A stretch of 64,000 nucleotides of DNA from Epinephelus fuscoguttatus (GCF_011397635.1 NC_064756.1:32354996-32418995); one strand, 5' to 3'. Positions 32,516 to 44,584 are shown, numbered from the stretch's first letter. Notes: generated by a model not told the origin, from the sequence alone. Translations and numbers: made by a program.

Positions 32516-34407
32516 TCCTGAGAAATGTCTGTCATTCGTCTTGCTGCGTTAGGAGGCACAGTGCTGGCTACTGTGTCCAAGTCCTGTGGGAGCTTATTTT
32601 AAAAATCCACATCCCTTTATTTTACACCTAAATTAACTGCATTAATTAAGAATCAGCAAATATTTCTTCTCAAACTCAGCTGAGAATTCCACTGTATCTT
32701 CAGTGCCTTTTTGTTGTGTTTGTATGTTTACCTTAAAGGTACAACTTTGTATGTTTTGCTCCTGAGAAAATGTGTTGTGTAGAAAGCACAACTCTGTACC
32801 TGTGCTTTACATTAACAGTATAACTCAGAATAATATGGTACAGTACATTGTCATCAGTATATATCATTGTGAAAGTGTTTGTCACCCAGCTGATAGATGG
32901 TTTCCTCATGGCAAACAGAGATCAAATACACAGGTGTTGTCTCCATCAGGGAACTTTGTGTTTTTAACTAGCCAAAGGAGAAAAGCTGCTAATGTGAAGT
33001 GAATTATCAAATACTTCAGAAATATTTTAAGTGCCTACTTCCCAAATGAATGTTTCACCTTTGGAGGCATGATATTGCTTCATCACCAGCTAGAATTGTG
33101 AAATATATATGTTGTCTGTATATAATGTACACTTTGGATTTTGAAAAGCGCACATTTATAATATATAAGAGAAATTTCACCTTTAGTGGACCATTTTCAC
33201 TTGTTAGTTAACATACATCTGAACGGGATGATGTACAATCAGTTGGTGATATTAAACACCTGCTGTTTCCATAGTGATACAACTCATTTTTGTTTGACTT
33301 GCCAAAAGCCAATATCATATTGTATATTTAGAAACTTACTGCACTGACAGTAACAATGTACCTCAAGCAGTAATGTATCTAAAAGTGCCTCTGCCCGTCA
33401 GACAGTATTTAACAAATATGGAAAAGAAAGCTGATTGTGATTCCCCAGACAGCTAAAGTCTGAACGCAACGTGTGTTAACTAAAGACTGAAAATGCAACA
33501 AGGTGAACAATGTTTTTACAAAGTCCCTTTTTTAATTGAACACTAAGATGAAATGTTATCTCTCTTTTTGCTATTTAAGTTCCATTAAGAGAAAAGAGTG
33601 TAACTTGAAGCCAAATTCCGTTTAATTCAGTTGGACAAAACAAGGTTGCAATTTATTGACAGAGTTGCTGTAGCTTTGTAAATAGACACAGTGTATGCAA
33701 CTTTGTTGTATTTTTAAGATATCAAAGCAGCATTGTCAATGAGGTTGTGCTGCAGAAAGTGACTGTTTCCCATCCATAACTAGCCTTTATTTAAACTGGT
33801 AGAAGTTTGAATCAGAGGGCCATTATCACATATGCATTTTGATTACATTACCTGCATCATTACCTGTTTTTCCAACATTTATTGTCTGTTTTTGGTTAAG
33901 TGGTTTTGTAAATACAGTTTTGATTGTGCCTAAAGTTACTGCCCATATTACAACTTTCACTTGTTTGTCATATGACCACACTGCTTTAATCTATCCAATC
34001 TTTTGTTGCAAATGTTGTGTAAAGTAAATGACTGATACAAACTGTGCAGTAAATAACTATAGTCAGGATTCATTCATGAGGCAAATTTCATCTCCCTTGT
34101 GGGTTGAATGTAACACATTAAGCCCTAGTTTCACTGACAGATTTCTTTTGTTATGGATGTTGTAGTTACATTAAATCTTATACGAGGCTTCATCTAGAGT
34201 TACATTTTTGTTAGTGACACATCTGTTTTATGTAAACATTTGCATGCTGCACTATTTCAAAACCTAATGAAGCTTGAAAAAAGATCTAGATTTTATTGTA
34301 GTAATGCTAAGTTATAAATGTGTTTACAGTGTATCAGAGTGGTGAAGGTCAGCTACTCAGCATGTGATGTCTTGATATCGGTTGTGGTTTGTGTAGTTAC
34401 TGCTGTA

Positions 34408-34413
34408 AATAAA
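34408..34413 (+). terminator. slc7a1: poly(A) signal AATAAA, probably for slc7a1
   Basis: A canonical hexamer about 2.7 kb after the stop codon, with TTTGTCTTTAATTTTTGGG downstream as a possible GU-rich element. No stronger candidate lies between it and the repeat block that starts at about 34698. Confidence 0.5.
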
Positions 34414-34697
34414 TGATGCCAAAAGTTAATGCCACAAACTTTGTCTTTAATTTTTGGGAGGAAAAAAGATAAAGACAAAAAAAGAGGTGCACACATCCCA
34501 CCAACATGTTATATTCATGGTTTGATTGATGTAGTTTATGTTTCATGGCCATTTTCCTGTTGTTGTTTTTTTTTGTTTGAAGTCTTCAAGTATGTTCAGA
34601 TTTTTTAAAATTAATTGATAATGACTATATCATTTGGATTAAATAAAAAGCAAGATGATTAGGTACCCTGTATTTTCTGAATCAACAAATAATCATT

Positions 34698-36190
34698 ACA
34701 GCTGCAAGCAGCGATGAACCAGCCTTCATACCTTCATTCATGTCAGGGGTCCTGGCAGGGCACCAGCTGACACGGCTTTTCATTTCTGTGAAAGCAAGAC
34801 ACAGCATGCACGAGTGAGATGGTATATTGTTCATAGTGTGGTCATTAGAATGACCTATTTCACATCTGTGTCACTTTCTGTGTCCATGATGTGATGCTGG
34901 AGAAAACTAATTATATGTCATGTTGTACATCAATTGTAGACCCCACCTTGTAAAAGTCACGTAAATCGAAAGATAAGTGTCTGACAAGTCTTACTTCCTA
35001 TTTCACGGCAAATAAAGTTGTCACCATGGCAACACCCTTCAATTTAAATTTACTATCTTCATAAGTAGGCACCATCAAGGTCTTGTGGCTATGCTGATTA
35101 TAAATTTGAGGAGGATCTGGTCACCTGTGTGGGAGGAGCATGTCAAAATATAAAACTTCATTTCCTGTTTGCAGTAGGTGGCACTGGGCGGCATAGTGGT
35201 GTGGTGGTTAGCACTCTTGCCTCACAGCAAGAGAGTTGCCGGTTCGATCCTGGGCGTGGGAGCCCTTTTGTGCGGAGTTTGCATGTTCTCCCCGTGTCAG
35301 CGTGGGTTCTCTCCGGGCACTCCGGCTTCCTCCCACAGTCCAAAGACATGCAGATTGAGGACTAGGTTAATTGGTGACTCTAAATTGTCCGTAGGTGTGA
35401 ATGTGAGCGTGAATGGTTGTTTGTCTTTATGTGTCAGCCCTGCGATAGTCTGGCGACCTGTCCAGGGTGTACCCTGCCCCCAGCCCTCCAGTGGTTAGAA
35501 GTAGGTGGCACTATGACTCTAATGTCATTTTTGGCACATAGATACCAGGAGGCTGGGCCTGCTATCGTGCATGATACATTTTAGGCAGATTGCACAATGT
35601 ATGCTCATTTTACAACAACTTCCTGTTTTATGGTGAAATTTGCAAAATGGCCAACATGCTACAGCAACGCTGTTTGACAAAAACTCAAAATTTTCATCAG
35701 AAAGTGTCATTAAGGTCTTGAGGCCTTTTTCTGAGCCCATTTGAAGTGGATCTGGTCAACCTGCAAGGAGATGTAATTGAAGATATAAAACATGCAATTT
35801 CCTGTTGCCAATAGGTGGTGCTATAACTATAAGTAAATATTGGTATGTAGATGTGTTCAGGCCTTCAGGCCTTATTTATACAGTCTATGATTCAGGGTGG
35901 GACTGTAATCAAACATGAAGTTTGGGGCAGATTGGAGCGTGTATGCTGGAGTTACAAACCACTTCCTACTTTAAGATGGTCCAGACAAAATTTGAAGTCA
36001 ATTGGATAAAATCTGTAGGAGGAGTTCATAAAAGTACGACCCTTGGAAATGGCCAAAAATGCTCCTAAATTGCACAGTAAATTCAAAATGGCTGACTTCC
36101 TGTTGGATTCAGGGTATGGTTCCAGGAGAATTTTTTGTAGGGCTTGGGATATTGCATGTGCCTACCAATTTTCATGAATTTAGGTTAAAG
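34698..36190. repeat. modular interspersed repeat, interrupted by a SINE
   Basis: It begins ACAGCTGCAAGCAGCGATGA and ends near TTCATGAATTTAGG. Two diverged units repeat inside it. CATCAAGGTCTTG at about 35074 and CATTAAGGTCTTG at about 35708 are each followed by a GGATCTGGTCA(C/A)CTG block, then ATATAAAAC and TTTCCTGTT plus a GGTGG-GCTAT-like block. After removing the SINE and one target copy the period is about 307 bp. I recall the head sequence as common in fish but cannot classify it. Confidence 0.6.
35186..35499 (+). mobile_element. tRNA-derived SINE-like element with target duplication
   Basis: The head GGCGGCATAGTGGTGTGG with GTGGTTAGCACT is tRNA-like, and GGTTCGATCC at 35241-35250 is a B box. 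The body contains GTTTGCATGTTCTCCCCGTG, TCCTCCCACAGTCCAAAGAC and GGCGACCTGTCCAGGGTGTA, which I recall as a very abundant fish repeat. A 13-bp duplication, AGTAGGTGGCACT, flanks it at 35173-35185 and 35500-35512. Confidence 0.87.
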
Positions 36191-36199
36191 ATACTGTGG

Positions 36200-37060
36200 G
36201 GCAGCTTTGTTGAAATTTAGTAGGGGGAAAGCTAACTATCCCCATTTCCCTAACCACCCTGTTGGATCCCTGATGGACTCTTTTCTGGCTCTGGATCCTG
36301 TCCAGAGACGCTCTATCTCCATAATCTACAATTCCATTGGCTCCCTTAACCCAAATCCTGCCACCCATCTGAGCATAAGCAGATTTGGGAGCAAGAAATT
36401 GGTGTGCTGATACCTGACAGCAGGTGGGGCCATATTGTCCATTCTTCTATGTGTGCCAGGCATGGCTTATTACAGTGTAAGGTTCTCTTCAGGGTACATT
36501 ATACAAATGCCCGACTATCAAACATCTTCCCAGACGCCAGTGACACTTGCAGTAGGTGCCAACAGCCACCTGCCAATCATACTCACATGTTCTGGTCCTG
36601 CCCAAATTTAACTAACTTTTGGCATCAAATATTTAACACATGGGGCAGTTTTTGGCTTGAACCTTAACCCTGATCCTCTTAAGGCCCTGTTTAGAGTCCC
36701 ACCACCTACAGCACCGAACGTCTCATTGATAAAACGGCATGTTTTGGCTTTCACAACTCTATTAACTAGGCGTCCCATCATGTTGGAGTGGAAGCACACT
36801 CTTCCACCCTCACACAACAGATGACTTAAGGAGATCCTAAACCACCTCACACTTCAAAAGATTAGATTTTCCCTTGGAGACACTGGTAAATCCTTTGACA
36901 AGACCTGGAAGCCCTTTAAGGAGTTTTTGAGTAAGGGTACCATTCACTCAGATGATAAAAAAAAGATGATTCAGGAGGGTTCTCGCACTGTGTGGTGCTC
37001 GGGCCCTAATTATTATTTTATCAATGTGATGTTTTGCACGGAATAAAATACCTTACATTT
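36200..37060 (+). mobile_element. 5'-truncated LINE tail (L1/Tx1-like ORF2 C-terminus), broken
   Basis: About 36404-36667 encodes ARHGLLQCKVLFRVHYTNAR, then a zinc-knuckle-like C-x2-C-x8-H-x4-C (36548-36601, ending HMFWSCP). This is the C-terminal region of L1/Tx1-clade LINE ORF2 in fish. The preceding frame (36207-36407, LDPVQRRSIS) is out of register, so there is a frameshift near 36380. A further frame shift follows near 36660. Reverse transcriptase and endonuclease are absent. The exact 3' end is uncertain. Confidence 0.75.
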
Positions 37061-37243
37061 TGGATTAATGATACAAGCGACTCTCTTATCTATCTTGTTG
37101 TAATTTATGGATAGGCTGCATGGAACACTTGGATCTTCTTTTTTTTAAGGTGTGGTGTGGTCACTAAATTGTGTACACGGTCTGATATTACTGTATGTGT
37201 AGCTCTAAATATTTAATGGAGGGAAAATAAATTGATGATTTCA

Positions 37244-37258
37244 CCTGCAGGGGGCGAC
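37244..37258 (+). promoter_or_regulatory. near-consensus CTCF-type motif before mtus2 exon 1
   Basis: CCTGCAGGGGGCGAC matches the remembered CTCF core at 13 of 15 positions. It lies about 60-80 bp before the inferred mtus2 first exon. Confidence 0.35.
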
Positions 37259-37259
37259 C

Positions 37260-37429
37260 TGAGCTCATGTTGACTTGGGCGTCGAGCGCTGAGTCTCCTC
37301 TCCTCCCTGTTTTCCAGCGATGCAGCAGACTGCATCTTCTTCATCACAGCTCAGGCTGGTCGTGTCCCTGCTGCTTCTTCTTGTCTTCACCGTCGAGCTC
37401 TTCTCCGGCGGATTAGCTGAATCTAAACG
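37260..37429 (+). other. mtus2: probable first exon of mtus2, containing an ORF with a signal-peptide-like start
   Basis: A CpG-bearing stretch (GGGCGTCGAGCGCTGAG) leads to ATG 37320 and a strong donor, AAACG|GTAAGA. The coding exon at 41924 must be spliced to an upstream leader, and this is the best placed candidate. The ORF runs 36 codons, with a basic residue followed by LVVSLLLLLVFTVELF and then GGLAES, which looks like a signal peptide. Joined directly to 41924 it stops after a few codons, so for mtus2 it would be an upstream ORF. It could instead be the first exon of a secreted protein gene I do not recognise. Confidence 0.45.
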
Positions 37430-40400
37430 GTAAGAATAGCCATTTCACAGCGGGGACGGCTGGTGTTCTCTGTCTCTCTCCTCTCAATCTCAATCACAGA
37501 TCAGGAGCAGTGATAATTGGATTTGACGCTGCTGCATCAGCTGGAGAGACTGCGGATGATCCTGTTGGTGGTGATGGTGTGCGTATTAACGTTGGTATTT
37601 TCCAGCCATTTCCAGGTGTGCAAATTGTAAGGCAGCTGTTGCATACAGTCAAGCTGAAAGAAAGGTAACCTCGTTATAGGTAGGCTCACCTCAGCGCGCG
37701 CGTGTGTGTAGTAGGGTCAGACCCTGTGAAATGTCTTCTTTCACCTCTATGTTTGTTTTTTAGTGGCTGCCCTAAAAGCAGCAAAGCCTCTTCCCTTCCT
37801 GATAAGGGATCATGTGTGTAGATGCCCTCTATATTTAGAAACTGTGGAATGAGGAACAAGGCAGCATGAGGTGCATGAACATCAGAAAAAGTGAAGTGAC
37901 AGATGTGTGATGGTGTCTGTGGAGTGACCATAGTTATCCAAAAGGCCTGGCTTTTGTTTCATTATGTAACATGTGACACCAAGGACCACCAAGGCCTCAA
38001 CTAGCCATGAGTAATTATACTACTTCAACACTGATAGTGTTGATTTGACCTATTTGTACATTTATTCAGAAAGAATTTACATTTGCATGGCACATTAATG
38101 TTTTTTTCCCAGCACATGTGCTGCCTCTGCACCTAGTCTGCCGTCACTTACAGACCGTACAGGCACACACTTATGCTGCTGTTTCAATGTGCTCAAGACA
38201 CAACAACAGATGATATTATGTGAGCTTTGGCTGGTTACACAAAGAAGTCAGGGCCACTGAAGCATAAAATGGATGGGAGACTAGTGCCTCCATTTTCATT
38301 CATCCTCAATATTTCATGAGGATTCCAGTTTAAGCATCAAGTGAAGCTTGGTGGACAAATTATGGCCTTGATCTGTACTTTGCCTCAGATATGTGACTGC
38401 TGAAACTGAAGATGCTTGTGTATCACTGAAAAAATAAACAAGTGGTTTGAGCATGTAATCACACAAGGATGCACAGAGTCAAGGATGCACAGATTTCATA
38501 AGAGGCCCCAGTGAAGGTCTTGCCATCATGCTACATATCAGGAGGCAGGTGGCGGTGGGGTGACTTGCTGAACAATGGGGGGATGGGGAAACATGCTCAG
38601 GGAAGCATGTTGTTGGTACGAGCATAAATTTCCTCAATCTCCGGAGTGCCATGATGGTGTCGCCGCAGGAACATTATCAGCTGTTGCAGCCACGGGAGAA
38701 AAACAACCAGGGAATGTTATTTAAAAGGGAAAAAAGGGAGGGAAGAAGTGACAAGGCCAATGCAGAATTGAGCCTAACACACTGAATGTACAGTATAACA
38801 GTACAGTATGTGCTGTGTAGATGGAAATGGCAAATAGGGCGGTAAAGGAAGTGAGGAATCTCACTTCAGTCACTCATGGTACTTGCATTGCACTTTTTAG
38901 TCAGTATAAAAGCGGCATCTTGCTCTTTCTTGCCCGGACTGTGACGCTCAGCTCTCCAGAGATTTGTAAAGAGAAAGAGGTTGAAATGAATTAAAAAAGT
39001 TCAATTATCTCTGTAATGCTTTCATTTCATGCAGCATGGGAGACTGTGAAGCAGAAAATTATGAAATCCACAGAAGGAACAATGTGAACTTTACTCAGAA
39101 AAGTAGGGCAAGCAAGGTAAAAAAGATTCATGTGTGCATTTTTGTAGTGTTGAGAGGTGTTATGTTACATGTTGGCATCAACATCCTCATTTATCTTTGA
39201 TTTGTGCTTTTTGTCATATTATTTAGACCGAGTGATGCCATACATGTAGACTATCTGTCCCCCTGTTATTTGTTGTATCACTGATATTTTTATCATCCTC
39301 ACTCTTGAAGGATGTAATAAAAAAACAGTTTTTTAACTGTAGTGAGCCAGATGCATCATGTCATCCCTTTTCTAATGAATGCCATATCATGTGCAGCACT
39401 GTTGTGTGTGTACAGTTCTCTGCAGTGCATTGATTTGGAGTTTGAAATTAATTTAAGGGATGGAGAAGCAATCATGGCTGCAGCACAAATAATCCTGTTA
39501 TTAGATTGCAGCTTCTCTGTTGAAACAAGACTTCATTTATCCAATTTGTCATCTCTTGTCAGGCAACATGCTATGTGTAAGACTCTTAATCAGAGCTTCA
39601 TCAGTTGTTTGGTTACCCAGAGGGAGTTTGTGGCTTCATATGGTTAAATAGCTGCACAGTTACTGTGCCTTATTGTACCTGATAGGGAGGCGGGGAAAGG
39701 CAGGTGTAAAGGAATCTGATTCATTGGTCTCTGGTCTGCAGTGCAGGTGCTGAGACAGCATTTGGTGTAGTGTGTCAGGCTGTACTCTAAACAGCACACT
39801 GCTGTCCTCTTTGCATTCTCATTTTAGGTGTACAAAACATAGCATGTGTGTTTTGTAACTAATAGTCTCCCCTTTCCTTGTTCTAAACATGCAGCAATCT
39901 CATAATCATCACAACAGTTTTATTTTCACAAGAAGGGAAATTGGATGTTATATCCTGCTGCGTAAGTGGATTTATGGGAACATAAATGGGGAGTGAGGAG
40001 ATGAGGTGGAGGAGTAGTCAGTCAGGTTTCATGCTAATCGGCTGATGAGTTTAACTTGGACAAACAGAGAATTTTGTTTTGTATTTGTTTTGTGCTTCCA
40101 TTTTCAGTCCAGGTGATCTCTTTAGCGACAAGCACCACCGCACTCCTGACATAAAATATTATTTCCTTCCGTTTTGTGACTTAAACTGAGAAGGTAGGCA
40201 CAAAACTATCAAGTGGAAAAAACATGATGATGCGATCCAGTGGCAATGATGTTTGGGTTGTTGTTGTTGTTGTTTTTTTACTTGACAGTCAGAGCTGGAA
40301 ACTTGTTAATTGCATGTTAATTGCTTTTATTGTGCTGTCAAAGCTCTCTGTACTCTATAAGAGTCCAGGCAGGAAATAGGCCAGTTGCAGAGATGGAGCA

Positions 40401-41923
40401 CCACTGGATTTTTCCAATTTATTGTAAAGTCTAAATGAGAGACCTTAAATATCAGGCCAAGTGAGCACACCTGCTAACATCTAATAATCTCTTAGTAGGG
40501 CAAGTCAGTCCTACATGGTGCTGACATGTTTTTTTTTCTGCACTTAGAGTTCCACATCAGTATCATTTTGTGTTTAACAAATTCCTCCTGACTACCACCA
40601 AGAGCACCGGAGTTCAGAGACAGCCTGTCACATATATTCTTATATGAAAACACTATGAATGTGAACCCATTCATAGCTAATGTAGGAGCATGCAGACTTA
40701 ACCGCCACCTGTTCTCCCCACAGCACAGCATGCTGTCATTATGCTACAACCACACAGCTCCTCTGCAAGAATAACAAAGGGATGCTTCTTTTCATGTCAA
40801 AGAATGACGTGTTGTTCTATCAGTCGGCTGTTGAGTGTATGCTCTGGGATTGGTACGATTTATGTATTTCATTAGTCTTGTAGCAGTGAGGGGAACAGTG
40901 AGCAATGACTGCTGCAGAGGGAAAATGTTGGGGAAAATGGAAAATTAAAGTTGCTGCAGAATGTAAATGATCTAATTTTTACAGAGTTGTGTCCTGAGAC
41001 TAATCAGGAATCAGGTTCTGAAACTACACTGCAAGGCTGGTTAATCAGAATCAGAAAACATTTCGTATAGTTGCAGACCTGGGTAGAGACAGTTGTGTCC
41101 ACATACAAATCACAATATCATCCATGGATATTCATCAAAAACTCTGATAGAACAGATGGTTCAAATGCTTATGGTCATCCTTTGTTCCCCTATAGAAGCC
41201 AGTTCAGTGATGCAGCAATACAATTAGTTAAACTTTATGACTTCTAGTAAGCATTAATGCAGTGGTTATAATGGGAATGTCAGAATATAAGTGGAATTTC
41301 TTTTTGACCTCACAGGTTAATGGTCTCTTATTTGTAGTCTCTCCTTCTCTCTGGTCCTCTTGATAAATGATGTGTTCTTGGAAAGCCTGCCTTCATAAGG
41401 TAGATTTCGGTCAATGAAGACATAGTTTTGGCAAATGACAAACCATTAGTAAGGTCTGTCCTACATTTAGTTTTTGCAATCATACATTTATGGATGGCTC
41501 CTGAAACTGGATCAGAGAAATTCACATTCTGTCACACAGATCTGAGAACACGTGTTACATTGTTCCTAGTGATCTGATACTCCACTGAGTGTATTATTTT
41601 ACTGTTTAAGTATAGAATTCAGTTAAATTGTATGAAACGCACTTCAAAAGAAGCAAAAAGCAATTAGGATTAATTTCCTGATGGAATTTCCTTTTTTTTA
41701 AAATCTACTTCAGAAGCTTGCCTGTTGAAAATGTTCAGCACAGCAGAAGAAGATAATGACTCTGTGTATTCCACAGGAGTGCTGCTAAAATAATCTGAGC
41801 CCCCTGACAATAGGTCATTCAAAGCTCTGAATCTTTTTATAAAAGCCTATACCTATTTAATACTTTCTTATCATGTCATTTCTCATTTCTTGATCTTTTT
41901 ATTTGTGGTTTGTTTTCATACAG
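37430..41923 (+). other. inferred mtus2 intron 1
   Basis: Mostly featureless AT-rich DNA. Two small exon-like pieces have good splice sites: 37616-37664 and 39035-39116. Both keep an open frame when joined to the ORF at 37320, but neither resembles a known protein. Confidence 0.5.
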
Positions 41924-42140
41924 GATAAGGACCCAAATGTCATGAATATCCATCTTCCAAATTAGACATGATATTCAGCGTTCTGAATACTGGCTTACTG
42001 GAAAGCAATGGGAAAATCAATTCTAGGCTCCTGCTGTGCCACTAAAACTCTTTGATGGGTAGACAGACTTTGTGGTAATAGATGCCATGGATGATTGAAA
42101 GTGCTCTTGAGGGCGCTGTAAACACAGAGCTGTATCCAAA

Positions 42141-43958
42141 ATGAGCAAGCGAGGAGAGGCCTTTGGTGAGGGGGAGTTAAGGAACAACAACCAGCAGGGT
42201 GGGGTGCTGGCTGATGGTGATGCCAACGCCAATGAAATCCAGACAGAGGATGGTGGTATGACGGGGGATACCAGCACTCTGTCAGGACTGATGACTGAAA
42301 CAGTACAGCAGGACAAAGTTATCATCTGGGGGACGGACTCCCAGTGTGACGACCCAGAGCTGGCTGAATTTGAGATGTTGGAGTGTCAGGAGCTGGAGGC
42401 CTACCTGGTTGAGGAGGGGGAGGACTTTGTTGGCCTTGCAGACCGGAAAGAGCTTCAAGAGCAGCCTTCGTCATGCAGTAAAGCTACAGTAACAGATTAT
42501 AGTAGCAGAGAAGAGAGAAAGACAATTCTGCATGGCACCAATGAGCAGGAATCCATTGCCTCTCCCATCTCTGAAAGCAAAGAGGTGTCCAGGACTGAGT
42601 TAAGCTCAGAGACCGATATCTTTGTGACTTGTCTGTCCACCATTTCAAGCATGGACACTGCTATGGACACTGCTGGCAGGACCCAGACAACAGATTCCTG
42701 GCACATTGCCTCTTGTCCTTACTCAAGCATCTCAGAAGATTTGACTTTGGTTTCCCAGACTGTCACTGAGAAAGGCAAGGCCTCTGAAAGAGCCAATCGT
42801 TCTTCCCTCTCCTCTGGAAAAAGCACAATAAACAGAAAAGATGTGGACATGAATTTGAATTCAGTGGGTCAATCAGAGAATGAAGAAGTGAGCAATGGAC
42901 TTGTTCAGTGTAAGGATGTCATTGATGAGCACAGGGCAAACAATAACCAGAGAAATAAAGCAGAGAATACCACTTCAGAGGTAGACTGTGATCGAAGAAG
43001 TACAGAGCACAAGGGTTTACTCGCTTTAAAAACTACAGATGAGGAAAGCAACACTAAAATAGATAAAAGCACACAAGCGGGTGAAGCCCCTGATGTGAAC
43101 TACAGCCCACCCAAAACAGGCACAAAGGGGACGCAGTCATCAATTGAATCCAAAGCTATAAAGAAACAAGGATCATTTGATAACTCATTGAAAAAACAAA
43201 ACTCTTTTGACAAGAGTTTGAAAAAGCAGCCATCATTTGAGAATACTTTCAAGAAGCAGCTCTCCTTTGATAACACCTTAAAAAAGCAAGGCTCTTTTGA
43301 GAACACTGTCCCCTCCAGCTCTTCAAGTCTGGAGAGGAGGAAGCCATGGGGAAGCCCCAGTCGACCAGCAACTCCTACTTCATCTAAAACAACCTCCTCC
43401 TCCCCCAAGAGACGACCACCTGGTTCTCCAGCCAAGGTCCAGAGCATCAGGGCACTGAGCTTGGAGCGCAGCGACTCCCCTCAGAGGGGTTTAAGTCAAA
43501 CAGTCAGACCTCCAGCTAAGACAAGTTTGAGCAGTTGCATCCCCAAACCTGTCATGTCTCAGCAGAAAGAGCCTGAACCCAGGAGGTCTTCTCCTCCCCA
43601 GAAACCCAAAAATGTTCGACCAAAAATCATCACCTATGTACGAAAGAATCCTCAAGCAAAACCTCAGGTGACGGATGCCCCACTTGAAGCCTCCACACAC
43701 CCGCTAAGACTATCTTCTTACTCAAGCCCACCAGCTCATAAAGATCCAAAGGCTGGCCCTCAACCTAAATCCACACCGGTGCTATGTTCCTCCAACCTGC
43801 TGTTTGACAGATATCGACAGGAGATGCAGAAAGCCGGGTACTGTCCACCAGGCATGGCTGCGACTGGGGTGAAACCTCCAAGCAACGCTGTCCCTCAAAG
43901 GCTGAGTGGGAAGTCAGGCAGTTTTCATGAGGATATGCCTGAGAAGTATCTCCAAGAG
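42141..43958 (+). CDS. mtus2: mtus2 large N-terminal exon (606 codons)
   Basis: This exon begins at acceptor 41923 (TTTTCATACAG), carries 217 nt of 5' UTR, and ends CTCCAAGAG|GTGAGA in phase 0. It encodes an acidic start ([20 protein letters not shown] near residues 73-92), a Ser/Thr-rich middle, five tandem 10-residue repeats at residues 341-390, a basic Ser/Pro-rich stretch ([10 protein letters not shown]), an SxIP motif SCIP at residues 465-468, and [19 protein letters not shown] near 554-572. The large exon corresponds to the long isoforms of the ATIP family. Predicted disorder is an inference from composition. Confidence 0.92.
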
Positions 43959-44584
43959 GTGAGAAATTGACTTTTGATTTGTTCTGATCACGTGTCACAA
44001 CAACTGCATGTCATTAGTGGTTAAATCCTGACAAGTACAGTAACATGCAACTGACAAAATACCTGAATAAAAAAGTTTTAATCACTCAGTGGAAGGAGGA
44101 AAATGGTCGCTTTCACCTATGCTACACTCCCTATATTTCAAACTGTGAAATGTGGATATGACAATATGTTGACAGAGTTGTTTTATCAAAGTGAAGATTT
44201 CACATATGAAACTGCTCCGACCTCTGTGTACATAACAGCCCTTACAGAAAAAATACATGAACAGCTGTTTTGAAACTATGTTCTATCATCTTATTGCCTT
44301 TCAGGTGAAATATTAGATATGATGACAGTAATTGACTGTATTGGTAATATCTCTTACTAGCATGTTTTCCAAGAAGGAGGCAGTGTGTATCGCTCACCTA
44401 GGGCTCTGAGGCCTCAGCTGGGGTTGGGGGCAGTCACGAGGCAGCCTGCAGCCAAGACAAGAGTTCAGCAGTCAGGTCAAAGGTCAGCCCAGGCCCCAGG
44501 CCAGTCTGCTCAGGCAGCCGGAGTGTCAGCTCAAGGCCACCAGGACCCTGCAGGTGAGATGCTGGCATAATCGGTTCAAAGTGA

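Larger units (their letters stand above)
31724..34430 (+). other. slc7a1: slc7a1 3' UTR (inferred extent)
   Basis: This long AT-rich tail follows the TGA stop and carries many ATTTA words. It holds a SINE at 32324-32515. The end is set by the AATAAA at 34408-34413, followed by a T/G-rich stretch. Mammalian SLC7A1 also has a multi-kilobase 3' UTR that controls mRNA stability. I looked for the miR-122 seed match CACTCC, which is functional in mammals, and did not see one. Confidence 0.55.

Noticed and set aside
36404..36667. 87-codon ORF with a zinc-knuckle motif as a host gene
   Set aside because: It is the tail of a LINE ORF2, frameshifted on both sides and next to other repeats.
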